Positions 1 to 7,640 are shown, counted from the stretch's first letter. The stretch is 64,000 nucleotides of DNA from Quadrisphaera granulorum (GCF_003149145.1 NZ_QGDQ01000001.1:248001-312000), one strand, 5' to 3'. Translations and numbers: made by a program. The notes: generated by a model from the letters alone, not told the origin.

Positions 1-281
1 TCGTCACCGAGCAGATGAAGGCGCCTGAGATCGTCACGCTGCTGCGCGCCGGCGCCAAGGTGTGCGTCAACGGTGACGACCCCGCCTACTTCGGCGGCTA
101 CCTCAAGGAGAACCTCGCCGCGCTCGCGGCTGCGGCGGACCTGTCCGCGGCCGACGTCGTGCAGCTGGCCCGCAACAGCTTCGAAGCCAGTTGGGCGCCG
201 TCGGAGCGCATCGCCGAGTACCTTGCCGAGGTCGACGCCGTGGCGGCCTCTCACGGCGTGGGCTCGGGCGTCAGTCGCTGA
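1..281 (+). CDS. add: Adenosine deaminase, C-terminal fragment (gene starts before the window)
   Basis: Purine salvage enzyme that deaminates adenosine to inosine in the cytoplasm. Only the last ~92 residues are present, read in frame from base 3. They carry the family's C-terminal signature around VNGDDPAYFGGYL, where the paired aspartates follow the active-site strand, and then the usual helical tail. The stop at 279-281 overlaps the end of the convergent kinase gene by 11 bases. The catalytic N-terminal histidines lie outside the window, so activity cannot be judged. The family call is fairly firm because the motif is distinctive, but a related aminohydrolase (adenine or AMP-type deaminase) is possible. 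Confidence 0.85.
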   Translation, partial: VTEQMKAPEIVTLLRAGAKVCVNGDDPAYFGGYLKENLAALAAAADLSAADVVQLARNSFEASWAPSERIAEYLAEVDAVAASHGVGSGVSR

Positions 282-951
282 GACTCACCACGAGGTCGGC
301 TCGGGGGGCGGAGCCGAGGACGACGACGGCGTTGGCCTGGTCTGGCCCGTGCGACCAGGCCAGCGCCGCGTCCGGTGCCTTGCCGAACGCCTCGTGCCGC
401 GCGACGAGGCGCGCCACGCGAAGGTCGTCGTCCGGAGCGAGGAACCACGCCTCGTCGAGCAGCTCGCGCACCGGCGCCCATGGCCCGTCGAGCAGCAGGT
501 AGTTGCCCTCCGTGACCACCAGCGGCACCTCCCGGGGCACCGGGACGGCGCTGCCGACCGGCTCCTCCAGGTCGCGGCGGAACTCCGGCGCGTGCACCAC
601 GTCCTCGTTGCGGGCGCGCAGTCGGCGCAGCAGCGCCACGTAGCCGCCGACGTCGAAGGTGTCCGGCGCTCCCTTGCGCCCGGCCCGCCCCCAGCGGTCC
701 AGCGTCGCCTGCGCGAGGTGGAACCCGTCCATCCCCACCAGCGCCGCGCCGCCGTCCAGCTCGGCGTCGAGGGTCTCCACCAGCCGCCCGGCCAGCGTCG
801 ACTTGCCGGCGCCTGGCGCGCCGGCCAGGCCGAGCAGCACCCGCTGACCGCCGGCCGCGGCCACGAGGGCGCGAGCCCGATGGACGAGCTCGGCCGTGCT
901 GGCCGTCGTCGTCGTGATCGTCTGTGGACGGTGAGACGGCGATGTCGGCAC
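271..951 (-). CDS. P-loop nucleoside/nucleotide kinase family protein (uridine kinase-like)
   Basis: A 226-residue soluble P-loop kinase. Walker A GAPGAGKS is at residues 44-51, followed by GMDGFHLA (the DGFH segment typical of uridine kinase/pantothenate kinase-like enzymes) and a later VVTEGNYLLL strand with the EGNYLLL motif of this family. It probably phosphorylates a small sugar, nucleoside or vitamin; the true substrate is not evident. Start taken as GTG at 951, only 22 bases from the divergent uvrD2 start, so the two promoters must overlap. Its 3' end converges on the adenosine deaminase gene, which would fit nucleoside salvage, but convergent genes share no transcript. Confidence 0.8.
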   Translation of the reverse strand: MPTSPSHRPQTITTTTASTAELVHRARALVAAAGGQRVLLGLAGAPGAGKSTLAGRLVETLDAELDGGAALVGMDGFHLAQATLDRWGRAGRKGAPDTFDVGGYVALLRRLRARNEDVVHAPEFRRDLEEPVGSAVPVPREVPLVVTEGNYLLLDGPWAPVRELLDEAWFLAPDDDLRVARLVARHEAFGKAPDAALAWSHGPDQANAVVVLGSAPRADLVVSLSD

Positions 952-973
952 GGTCAGCCATCATGGCCGGGTC

Positions 974-3109
974 ATGTCCCAGACCACACACGCGACCCTC
1001 GCGGACGCCGTCCTCGCCTCGCTCGACCCCGAGCAGCGGGCGGTGGCCTCCGCGCTGCGCGGGCCCGTGTGCGTGCTGGCGGGCGCAGGCACCGGCAAGA
1101 CCCGCGCCATCACCCACCGCATCGCCCACGGGGTGCACGCCGGTGTGTACGACCCGCGCAGCGTGCTCGCGCTGACGTTCACCTCCCGCGCTGCGGGGGA
1201 GATGCGCTCGCGTCTGCGTGACCTCGGGGTTCCCGCGGTGCAGGCCCGCACGTTCCACGCCGCGGCGCTCCGCCAGCTGCAGTACTTCTGGCCGACCGCG
1301 GTGGGCGGCCCGCTGCCGGTGCTCGTCGAGCACAAGGCGCGCATCGTGGCCGAGGCCGCGAGCCGGCTGCGTCTTTCGGTGGACCGGACGGCCGTCCGCG
1401 ACCTGTCGGCCGAGGTCGAGTGGGCCAAGGTCGCCCTGCTCACCCCGGAGGCCTACCCGGCGGCCGTCACGCGCGCCGGGCGCACCCCACCGGCCGGGCT
1501 CGACCCGAGCGCCATGAGCCGCGTCATGCAGTCCTACGAGGACGTCAAGACCGACCGCGGCGCCATGGACTTCGAGGACGTGCTGCTCCTGACCTGCGGC
1601 ATCCTCGCCGAGCGCGGCGACGTCGCCGAGAGCGTCCGCCGCCAGTACCGCTACTTCACGGTCGACGAGTACCAGGACGTCTCCCCGCTGCAGCAGCGCC
1701 TGCTCGACCTGTGGCTCGGCGGCCGTGAAGACGTCTGCGTGGTCGGAGACGCCAGTCAGACCATCTACTCCTTCGCGGGGGCCACGCCGGCGCACCTGCT
1801 GGAGTTCCCGCGCCGCCACCCCGGCGCGTCCGTGATCCGGCTCGTGCGCGACTACCGCTCCACCCCGCAGGTCGTGGCGCTGGCCAACCGCCTGCTCGAC
1901 AGGGCGCCGGCTGCCGCGGTGAGGGCCCGGGTGGAGCTCGTCGCCCAGCGGCCGCCCGGCCCGGACCCGACCTTCACGGAGTACGACGACGACGTCGCCG
2001 AGGCGGCCGGCGTGGCCGCCGCGGTGCGCCGCCGTATCGACGCGGGTACGCCACCGGCCGAGATCGCGGTGCTGTTCCGCACCAACGGCCAGTCCGAGCC
2101 GCTCGAAGCCGCCCTGTCCGACGCGGGCGTGGGCTACCAGCTGCGCGGTGGGGAGAAGTTCTTCTTCCGCGCCGAGGTCCGCCAGGCCGTGCTGCTGCTG
2201 CGTGGTGCCGCCCGCTCCGACGACGGCAGCCGCCCTCTCGGTGAGGCCGTGCGCGACGTGCTGGCCAGCGCCGGCTGGACCGCTGAACCGCCGACCACCG
2301 CGGGAGCGGCGCGCGAGCGATGGTCATCCCTGCAGGCTCTGGCCGCTCTTGCCGACGACGTCGCCGCGGCCCGCCCCGGTGCGCGCGTGGCCGACCTCGT
2401 CACCGAGATCGACGAGCGGTCCGCCGCCCAGCACGCCCCCACGGTGCAGGGCGTCACGCTGGCGTCCTTCCATGCGGCCAAGGGCCTCGAGTGGGACGCG
2501 GTGTGGTTGGTCGGGGTGAGCGAGGGCCTGCTGCCGATCAGCTTCTCCGCGGACGACCCGGAGAAGGTCGAGGAGGAGCGGCGGCTCCTCTACGTGGGCA
2601 TCACGCGGGCCCGCGAGCACCTGGCGCTCTCCTGGGGGCGGGCTCGCACGCCGGGCGGGCGTGCGAGCCGTACGCCGTCGCGGTTCCTCGACGGTCTGCG
2701 CCCCGTCGACCCGGCCGAGCGCCGCCGCGGGGGCGGTTCCGGCGGGGGAGCGGGTGGGTCAGGGGGTGGCCGCTCGAAGAAGGGCCCCGGACTGGCCCGT
2801 GTCTGTCGCTCCTGCGGCGCGGTCCTCGACACTCCCGCCGAGCGGAAGGTCGGGCGCTGCGAGAGCTGCCCGCCCACCTATGACGAGGGTGTCTTCGACG
2901 CCCTGCGCACCTGGCGTTCCGCCACCGCGTCAGAGGCGAAGGTGCCCGCGTACGTCGTTTTCACCGACGCGACGCTCGTCGCGATCGCCGAGACCACCCC
3001 GTCCGACACGGCGGGACTTGCCCGCATCCCCGGCGTCGGCCCGGCCAAGCTCGAGAAGTACGGCGAGGCAGTGCTCGACGTCCTCAAGCGTTCGGCAGAC
3101 CAGACCTGA
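974..3109 (+). CDS. uvrD2: ATP-dependent DNA helicase UvrD2 (SF1A, with zinc-finger and HRDC domain)
   Basis: A 711-residue superfamily 1 helicase of the UvrD/PcrA type. Seen in order: Q-motif near 17-24 (LDPEQRAV), Walker A AGAGTGKT at 36-43, LTFTSRAAGEM (motif Ia), VDEYQDV at ~230 (motif II), GDASQTIYSFAGA (III), and C-terminal motifs V/VI ending in LLYVGITRARE. A Gly-rich linker then leads to a four-cysteine zinc-finger (CRSC...CESC, ~610-634) and an HRDC domain (~635-711) with RIPGVGPAKLEKYG. Helicase plus Cys4 plus HRDC is the known actinobacterial UvrD2 architecture. As in Mycobacterium, whiB7 lies nearby (here one MFS gene intervenes). Likely role: 3'-5' unwinding in DNA repair. The 3' end runs into a long hairpin repeat (3122-3172). 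Confidence 0.93.
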   Translation: MSQTTHATLADAVLASLDPEQRAVASALRGPVCVLAGAGTGKTRAITHRIAHGVHAGVYDPRSVLALTFTSRAAGEMRSRLRDLGVPAVQARTFHAAALRQLQYFWPTAVGGPLPVLVEHKARIVAEAASRLRLSVDRTAVRDLSAEVEWAKVALLTPEAYPAAVTRAGRTPPAGLDPSAMSRVMQSYEDVKTDRGAMDFEDVLLLTCGILAERGDVAESVRRQYRYFTVDEYQDVSPLQQRLLDLWLGGREDVCVVGDASQTIYSFAGATPAHLLEFPRRHPGASVIRLVRDYRSTPQVVALANRLLDRAPAAAVRARVELVAQRPPGPDPTFTEYDDDVAEAAGVAAAVRRRIDAGTPPAEIAVLFRTNGQSEPLEAALSDAGVGYQLRGGEKFFFRAEVRQAVLLLRGAARSDDGSRPLGEAVRDVLASAGWTAEPPTTAGAARERWSSLQALAALADDVAAARPGARVADLVTEIDERSAAQHAPTVQGVTLASFHAAKGLEWDAVWLVGVSEGLLPISFSADDPEKVEEERRLLYVGITRAREHLALSWGRARTPGGRASRTPSRFLDGLRPVDPAERRRGGGSGGGAGGSGGGRSKKGPGLARVCRSCGAVLDTPAERKVGRCESCPPTYDEGVFDALRTWRSATASEAKVPAYVVFTDATLVAIAETTPSDTAGLARIPGVGPAKLEKYGEAVLDVLKRSADQT

Positions 3110-3121
3110 CAGCCCCTCCGC

Positions 3122-3172
3122 GACGATCAAGGAAGTTGTGCACGCGCCGCCGGCAGAGCTTCCGTGATCGTC
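3122..3172. repeat. Long hairpin repeat of the GCGACGATCA family, copy 1
   Basis: Two 20-nt arms, 3122-3141 and 3153-3172, are inverted copies with three non-Watson-Crick positions. The outer arm begins CGACGATCAAGGAAG. Bases 3121-3143 are identical to the start of a second hairpin at 25259. It sits just after the uvrD2 stop and overlaps the last codons of the convergent MFS gene, so it may act as a two-way terminator. No U-tract is present. Confidence 0.75.
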
Positions 3173-4431
3173 ACAAGGGGCGAGGGCTGCGCGGCCACGA
3201 GGCCCGGCCGGGTGGCGAGGGACCGCGCTCGCGGAGGCCGCAGCGCCAGCCAGGCACCGACGGCGCACAGCGCGAAGAGCCCCACCGCCCCTGGCAGCGA
3301 CCACAGTGCCCACAGCCCGTACAGCGCCAGGCTGCCCAGCTGACTGACGACTCCGGCCACAGAGGTCACGGTGGCGCGTGCATCTCCCACGACGTGCTCC
3401 TGCAGGCGGGCGTCGGCCACGACGAGCACTGCCCGGTAGGCGCCGTAGCCCAGCGCCACCAGCGCCGTCCCCGCCACCTGGTGCAGCAGATCGGCGACCT
3501 CCAGGCTGGCGGCTGCCGCCACGAGCCACCCGCCCAGCACGAGCGGGCGGATCCCGGCCAGCCGCTCACCGAAGGCGGCGCCGAGTGCCCCGGCCATGGG
3601 GATGACGAGGACGACGAGGGGGTTCACCGCGTCGGGCACGCCCCACGCCCGAGCCAGCAGCGGGGTGTACTCGTCGATGGCGTCGAGTCCGGTGAGCAGA
3701 CCCACCACGACGACGACGGCCGCGAGGCGCCGGTGGTGGACGAGCACGCCGATGCCCTGCCGGAGCGCACCGGGTGCGGTGACGACCTCGCCGACGTCGG
3801 CGTCTTCCGGGGGAGCGACCGTGCTGTGGGGCGGCTCCCGCACGAGGACGGCCACCGCGGCGGCGAGCAGGCACGACGCGGCACTGGCCCAGCCGACGGC
3901 GGGGTAGCCACCCCACGACGCCAGGGCGACCGCCGCGAGGGTGCCGGGCAGCTGGCCGAGCAGCTGCGCGGCGCGCACCCGGCCGATGACCTTCGCGTAG
4001 CGGTGCTGCTCGTCGGCTTCTGCGAGGCCGTCCCAGACGAGAGCCTCGAGGGCGCCGACCGCGAGGGCGAGCGCCAACCCCCACAGGACGAAGCCCGCGG
4101 CGAACGACGGCGCGGTGGGCCAGACGGTCCACAGCACGTAGCCCACGGCCTGCAGCACTCCTGACAGCACCAGGGCGGTGCGTCGTGACGTTCGGTCGGC
4201 CAGGGCCCCGCACGGAACCTGCGCGAGCACGGTGGTGAGCGCCCAGACGGCGAACAGCCCCGAGATCTGCGCCTCGCTGAGGCCGTGGTCGGCGAACAGC
4301 AACGAGTAGAGCGGGTACAGCGGCACGGACTCCGAGAGCACGGCCCACGCGAGCGCCAACCCGACGAGGCGCCGCGCGCGGTGGTGCGCGGTGTGGGTGC
4401 GCTGCATGTCCGTCGGGCACGGCGCAGTCAT
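3127..4431 (-). CDS. MFS transporter (12-TM efflux-type permease)
   Basis: A 434-residue integral membrane protein with about twelve hydrophobic segments. The loop after TM2 carries GALADRTSRRTALVLSG, the MFS A-like motif. Substrate unknown; a drug or metabolite exporter is the default guess. Start taken as ATG at 4431 (MTAPCPTDMQ); a second ATG lies eight codons in, and an upstream in-frame start at 4479 would add unlikely sequence. Its last codons lie inside the hairpin repeat at 3122-3172, so the C-terminus LVTITEALPAARAQLP is partly repeat-encoded. It sits between uvrD2 and whiB7, so a role in WhiB7-type drug resistance is possible, but its promoter does not show the A-tract seen upstream of whiB7. 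Confidence 0.85.
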   Translation of the reverse strand: MTAPCPTDMQRTHTAHHRARRLVGLALAWAVLSESVPLYPLYSLLFADHGLSEAQISGLFAVWALTTVLAQVPCGALADRTSRRTALVLSGVLQAVGYVLWTVWPTAPSFAAGFVLWGLALALAVGALEALVWDGLAEADEQHRYAKVIGRVRAAQLLGQLPGTLAAVALASWGGYPAVGWASAASCLLAAAVAVLVREPPHSTVAPPEDADVGEVVTAPGALRQGIGVLVHHRRLAAVVVVVGLLTGLDAIDEYTPLLARAWGVPDAVNPLVVLVIPMAGALGAAFGERLAGIRPLVLGGWLVAAAASLEVADLLHQVAGTALVALGYGAYRAVLVVADARLQEHVVGDARATVTSVAGVVSQLGSLALYGLWALWSLPGAVGLFALCAVGAWLALRPPRARSLATRPGLVAAQPSPLVTITEALPAARAQLP

Positions 4432-4620
4432 GAGGCGACCCTGGCGTGCGGGAGGTGGCCTGCACCACGGTGCTGGCACCTAGTTCCCGGGGGACGACGT
4501 TGGGGACGAGGAACGGGATCCGCGGGCGTCTCGATCGCGTTCCGGAGGGTCACCGGAGCGCCTTGCCCGCGGCTTGCGGGGCGGCTGGTGGGACAGCCCG
4601 GACACCCGGCTGGCGAAGAC

Positions 4621-4671
4621 TTCGGAAAAACCTGTTGTGCCGTTCTCGCGGGGCCCCCTAGCCTCTGGGAC
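4621..4671 (+). promoter_or_regulatory. Predicted whiB7 promoter with A-tract WhiB7-type element
   Basis: A run of five A (4626-4630) in otherwise GC-rich DNA lies just upstream of a -35-like TTGTGC (4635-4640). An 18-bp spacer follows, then a -10-like TAGCCT (4659-4664). An A/T-rich block directly upstream of -35 is the known hallmark of WhiB7-activated promoters, bound by the WhiB7 AT-hook while WhiB7 contacts the housekeeping sigma factor. This suggests autoregulation. The transcript would start near 4671, giving a leader of about 460 nt before whiB7. Confidence 0.6.
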
Positions 4672-4725
4672 AAGCGATCAGCACTGTCCGCAACGGGCGG
4701 TGCTCTGACGAAGGAGGTGCGCGCG

Positions 4726-5016
4726 ATGACGTGGTTCATGGACAACCAGTTCGAGGTGTCGTCCTTCGACCTCCGCGTGCCCACCGCCGGTGGGTTCCAC
4801 GGCACCGCTGTGCCCGCGCCCGTCGGCTCCTTCGCTGACGGCCCGGCCGCCTTCCTCATCGGCGGAGCGCCCAGCGGACAGCTCAGTGGACAGCGCCGCG
4901 GAGGGGCTGCTGGCTACGGCCACGCCCTGCGCCAGCGCCCTGACGCCGTCGCCCTCATCTCGAACCCGCCCGTCTCGGGGCTCCCCCCTGTCCGCCGGCA
5001 GGTGCTGACCAGCTAG
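4726..5016 (+). CDS. Candidate whiB7 leader ORF (uORF), 96 codons
   Basis: ATG at 4726 follows a near-perfect Shine-Dalgarno (AAGGAGGT, 4711-4718) seven bases upstream, among the best in the window. The 96-residue product starts MTWFMDNQFEVSSFDLRVPT and resembles no family I recognise. Its stop at 5014-5016 lies 22 bases before the intrinsic terminator 5039-5074, which itself precedes whiB7. Known whiB7/wblC leaders in Mycobacterium and Streptomyces contain a translated uORF whose disturbed translation prevents termination, so this ORF is best read as the sensor. It is longer than I would expect for such a leader peptide. It may instead start or end differently, or be an ordinary small protein. 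Confidence 0.6.
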   Translation: MTWFMDNQFEVSSFDLRVPTAGGFHGTAVPAPVGSFADGPAAFLIGGAPSGQLSGQRRGGAAGYGHALRQRPDAVALISNPPVSGLPPVRRQVLTS

Positions 5017-5038
5017 GTCCGCTCCTCTCCCGGCGCCA

Positions 5039-5074
5039 GGCCGCGGATCCCCGACCCAGGGGACCGCGGCCTTT
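5039..5074 (+). terminator. Attenuator: intrinsic terminator in the whiB7 leader
   Basis: Stem GGCCGCGG (5039-5046) pairs with CCGCGGCC (5064-5071). After a bulged A, TCCCC (5048-5052) pairs with GGGGA (5059-5063) around a 6-nt loop, and the stem is followed by TTTGT. It lies between the leader ORF and whiB7 on the same strand, where a plain terminator would silence whiB7. An 11-bp direct repeat, CTCCTCTCCCG, flanks it (5022-5032 and 5089-5099). GGTCC at 5016-5020 could pair with GGACC at 5061-5065 in a competing fold. Confidence 0.75.
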
Positions 5075-5133
5075 GTGCTGCCAGCGGTCTCCTCTCCCGC
5101 TCCGCAGCACCGCCACACCGAGAGGAACACCCC

Positions 5134-5391
5134 ATGTCGTCGCTGCCCTGCCGGGTCAACGACCCGGAGCTCTGGTTCGCCGAGCTTCCGCAGGACGTCG
5201 AGGCCGCCAAGGCCCTGTGCACGGGCTGCCCCCTGCGCGCCGAATGCCTCGACGGGGCCCTGGCCCGTTCCGAGCCGTGGGGCGTCTGGGGCGGCGAACT
5301 GGTCCTGGCCGGAGTCGTCGTGCCCCGTAAGCGGCCCCGCGGCCGCCCCCGCAAGCACCCCCTTCCCGAGCCCGTCGGAGCCGTCGCGTGA
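5134..5391 (+). CDS. whiB7: WhiB7 transcriptional regulator of antibiotic response
   Basis: An 85-residue iron-sulfur regulator. Four cysteines (6, 29, 32, 38) bind a 4Fe-4S cluster in the WhiB spacing C-x22-C-x2-C-x5-C. The EPWGVWGG turn (47-54) contacts the primary sigma factor. The C-terminal AT-hook RGRPRK (69-74) is the feature that sets WhiB7 apart from other Wbl proteins. Known role: activates intrinsic-resistance genes when ribosome-targeting drugs or amino-acid stress impair translation. Start ATG 5134, with GAGAGGA upstream. Control is predicted both by the A-tract promoter near 4626 and by the attenuator 5039-5074. The next gene overlaps its stop (GTGA). Proximity to uvrD2 matches Mycobacterium. 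Confidence 0.93.
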   Translation: MSSLPCRVNDPELWFAELPQDVEAAKALCTGCPLRAECLDGALARSEPWGVWGGELVLAGVVVPRKRPRGRPRKHPLPEPVGAVA

Positions 5392-5633
5392 GCGCGACCC
5401 GACCCGCGGGCGGACACCCCCTGATCGAGGAGACCGCCGTGCATCACCACCCCGATTTCGCTCTGGCGTGGCATCACCAGCGCAGCGCCGAGCTGCGCGA
5501 GCAGGCCATGTGGTCGCGCCAGGCCGCGTCACGGCGAGACGCCCGCCGGGCGGCTCGCCTGGCGGCGAAGGCCCAGCGTCTGGCCGATCGCGCCGCACAG
5601 CGTGCCGTGGCTCGGCCGCTCCCGGCGGCCTGA
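5388..5633 (+). CDS. Small basic protein co-translated with WhiB7, function unknown
   Basis: An 81-residue protein whose GTG start overlaps the whiB7 stop (GTGA), so it is very likely translated by coupling. The N-terminus is His-rich (VHHHPDFALAWHHQRSAELRE). Residues ~40-75 form a continuous Ala/Arg helix (ASRRDARRAARLAAKAQRLA). No known domain recognised. Alternative start: GTG at the His-rich segment, giving a ~66-residue protein. A strong terminator follows at 5659, so it closes the whiB7 transcription unit. Being induced together with WhiB7 suggests a role in the drug response, but this rests on position only. Confidence 0.7.
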   Translation: MSATRPAGGHPLIEETAVHHHPDFALAWHHQRSAELREQAMWSRQAASRRDARRAARLAAKAQRLADRAAQRAVARPLPAA

Positions 5634-5658
5634 CATCCGCTGACGTTCCCTGTCGCCA

Positions 5659-5693
5659 CCGGGCCCCGGAGGTACTGGACCTCCGGGGCCCGG
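5659..5693 (+). terminator. Strong hairpin terminator of the whiB7 unit
   Basis: A perfect 15-bp stem (5659-5673 with 5679-5693) around a 5-nt ACTGG loop, starting CCGGGCCCCGG. There is no U-tract, as is common in GC-rich actinobacteria. It lies 25 bases after the small-ORF stop and 17 bases before the AIM24 start. Confidence 0.8.
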
Positions 5694-5710
5694 GATGCCA
5701 GGGTTCACCC

Positions 5711-6424
5711 GTGCGCAGCAACCTCTTCGACGCCGCGACCGCCGAGAAGCAGACCAGCGAGCGGTGGGTGCTGCAGAACTCCTCGATGCTGCGGGTGAAC
5801 CTCACCCAGGACGTACTGGCGGCCAAAGGCTCGATGGTCGCCTACCAGGGTTCGGTGCGCTTCGACCACGAGGGCTCCGGCACCATGGCGAAGTTCATCA
5901 AGAAGCTCGTGACCAACGAGGACACGCCGCTCATGCGCGTCTCCGGTCAGGGCGAGGTGTTCTTTGCCAACACCGCCGAGCACGTCCACCTGATCCTGCT
6001 CGAGGGTGACGGCATCAGCGTCGACGGCAAGAACCTCCTCGCGTTCGACGCGAACCTCGACTGGGACATCCGCCGCGTCCAGGGCGCGGGTCGCCTGTCC
6101 GGCGGCATGTGGAACGTCGAGGTGAGCGGGCACGGCGTCGTCGCGCTCACCAGCGACGGGCCGCCCGTGCTGCTGGACTGTTCCCAGCAGCCCACCGGTG
6201 TCGACATCCAGGCCGCCGTGGCCTGGTCCAGCCACCTGCGCCCGCAGCTCGTGAGCAGCATGAACGTGCGGTCCCTGCTGCGGGGCGGCTCCGGCGAGGC
6301 GTTCCAGTACCTCTTCCACGGCCCCGGCTTCGTGCTCGTGCAGCCCAGTGAGGGCCGTCCGCTCGGTGGTGAGGGCGGCCACGGCAACAACCAGGGCGGC
6401 TTCCTCAACGACCTCCTGAACTGA
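5711..6424 (+). CDS. AIM24 family protein (DUF124)
   Basis: A 237-residue protein of the AIM24/TRAP-like beta-helix family. The repeated Gly-rich strands (GEVFFANTAEHVHLILLEGDGISVDG; GVVALTSDGPPVLLD) and the LLAFDANLDWDI segment are typical. Bacterial members have no settled biochemical role; the yeast namesake maintains mitochondrial inner-membrane architecture. The C-terminal tail is Gly/Asn rich (GGEGGHGNNQGGFLNDLLN), as in other members. Start GTG 5711 directly follows the whiB7-unit terminator, so its promoter must lie within or overlap that hairpin. The 3' end overlaps the convergent HAAS-domain gene by 20 bases. Confidence 0.85.
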   Translation: MRSNLFDAATAEKQTSERWVLQNSSMLRVNLTQDVLAAKGSMVAYQGSVRFDHEGSGTMAKFIKKLVTNEDTPLMRVSGQGEVFFANTAEHVHLILLEGDGISVDGKNLLAFDANLDWDIRRVQGAGRLSGGMWNVEVSGHGVVALTSDGPPVLLDCSQQPTGVDIQAAVAWSSHLRPQLVSSMNVRSLLRGGSGEAFQYLFHGPGFVLVQPSEGRPLGGEGGHGNNQGGFLNDLLN

Positions 6425-7199
6425 CCCGACCGGTCAGCGCCAGCCACAGCCCGGACACCATGCCGCCTGCAAGGGTGAGCACGGACAGAGCGAACGGCAC
6501 CGCGAAGAGCATCATCGAGCTCGCGTCGTTCAAGAGCGGGTAGGCGGAGTCCCAGAAGCCTCCGACGTACGTCTCCTCGTCACCGTCGGAGACGTCGCCG
6601 GCCACGTCGTCGGGCACGGGCACCTCGATGGTGCCTTGGTCTGACGACACCACCGTGACGGTTCGGTGCTCGGGCCACAGCGCGTAGACCAGCGCACCGA
6701 CGGCGACCAGGACGACGGGGGCGCAGAACGCCAGCGCCGCACCGACCTTGGTGCGACGAGTCCACCGTGGCGAGAGCCACGCCAGCACCATGCCGACCAG
6801 CGGCGCCAGCACGGGCACCACGAACCCGCCGAGCGCGAGCAGCAGCACTGCGGAGAGCTCCAGGCCGCCCCAGACGCGGCGATCCGGCGCAACGGGCGGT
6901 GCGGCAGATGGCGAGGCGGCGGCCGTCGTCGTCGTTCTCGTCGTGGTGGTGGTTCCGAGGGGCACGAGCACCAGGCCGGCCTGCTCGGCCTCGGCGGCGA
7001 CCAACTGCTCCGGGGTCCCGAACCGCTCGAGTGCCACGCGCAGGCCGGCGTCGTCCAGGCCGCTGGCCTCCAGCTCGGCGAGGTGCTCGCGCACCTGGGC
7101 CAGCAGCTCGGCGCGCAGTGCGTCGGGCAGCAGGCGGGACGCTTCGTCGAGCCGCGCCAGGTAGCCGGCGACGGCGGGGGAGTGGGTCTCGGCGGTCAC
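6405..7199 (-). CDS. HAAS-domain (DUF1700-like) membrane protein paired with PadR
   Basis: A 264-residue protein. An N-terminal HAAS-like helical domain (~10-60: YLARLDEASRLLPDALRAELLAQ... with GTPEQLVAAEA) is followed by a Thr/Ala linker (TTTTTRTTTTAAA) and four hydrophobic membrane segments. HAAS proteins are typically encoded downstream of PadR repressors and are thought to act with them as membrane sensors or regulators. Here the GTG start at 7199 overlaps the padR stop (GTGA), confirming a coupled pair. Cytoplasmic N-domain, membrane C-domain. The ligand is unknown. Confidence 0.8.
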   Translation of the reverse strand: MTAETHSPAVAGYLARLDEASRLLPDALRAELLAQVREHLAELEASGLDDAGLRVALERFGTPEQLVAAEAEQAGLVLVPLGTTTTTRTTTTAAASPSAAPPVAPDRRVWGGLELSAVLLLALGGFVVPVLAPLVGMVLAWLSPRWTRRTKVGAALAFCAPVVLVAVGALVYALWPEHRTVTVVSSDQGTIEVPVPDDVAGDVSDGDEETYVGGFWDSAYPLLNDASSMMLFAVPFALSVLTLAGGMVSGLWLALTGRVSSGGR

Positions 7200-7555
7200 G
7201 GGCGGGGTCCTTCCACGGGCCGGGTAGCGGAGGTGAGCACGGCATCGACGCCGTCGCGGAACCGCGCCCACTCGGCGCTGAAGGAGCCCAGCGCAGCGAC
7301 CCCCGCGGGGGTGGTCGAGTAGTAGCGACGCGGGGGGCCGCTGACCGACTCCCTCCAGGTGGTCTCGACCAGGCCGTCCTTGCGTAGCCGCGCGAGCAGC
7401 GGGTAGATCGTGCCCTCGCTGGTCAGCAGGCCGGTGGTGGACAGAGACCGCACGAGGTCGAAGCCGTAGCGCGGTTCGTCGCTGAGCAGCGCGAGCACGC
7501 AGCCCTCGAGCACTCCGCGCCGCAGCTGTGGCAGTGCTGTGCCGCCAGGTTCCAT
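7196..7555 (-). CDS. PadR family transcriptional regulator
   Basis: A 119-residue winged-helix regulator. The core [28 protein letters not shown] and [19 protein letters not shown] is the PadR signature (recognition helix and wing). [15 protein letters not shown] closes the winged helix. The C-terminal helix for dimerisation is short, as in the PadR-s2 group. Start chosen at ATG 7555 ([10 protein letters not shown]) rather than the upstream TTG. It is translationally coupled to the HAAS membrane protein downstream. PadR proteins usually repress their own operon and respond to small hydrophobic ligands; no operator could be identified by eye. Confidence 0.88.
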   Translation of the reverse strand: MEPGGTALPQLRRGVLEGCVLALLSDEPRYGFDLVRSLSTTGLLTSEGTIYPLLARLRKDGLVETTWRESVSGPPRRYYSTTPAGVAALGSFSAEWARFRDGVDAVLTSATRPVEGPRP

Positions 7556-7616
7556 GTTCCGCAAGGTAGCGGGGCAAGCGTGCCCGCGCCAGGGGTCGCC
7601 TCAGGGCCCGAAGGCC

Positions 7617-7640
7617 TCAGCGGATCAGCGGATCAGCGGA
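7617..7640. repeat. Stop-codon tandem repeat: three 8-bp units at the end of the dehydrogenase gene
   Basis: Three exact copies of TCAGCGGA (7617-7624, 7625-7632, 7633-7640). On the minus strand each supplies a TGA. The first is the true stop (7635-7633); the others lie 8 and 16 bases beyond, so TGA occurs in all three frames. Confidence 0.85.
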
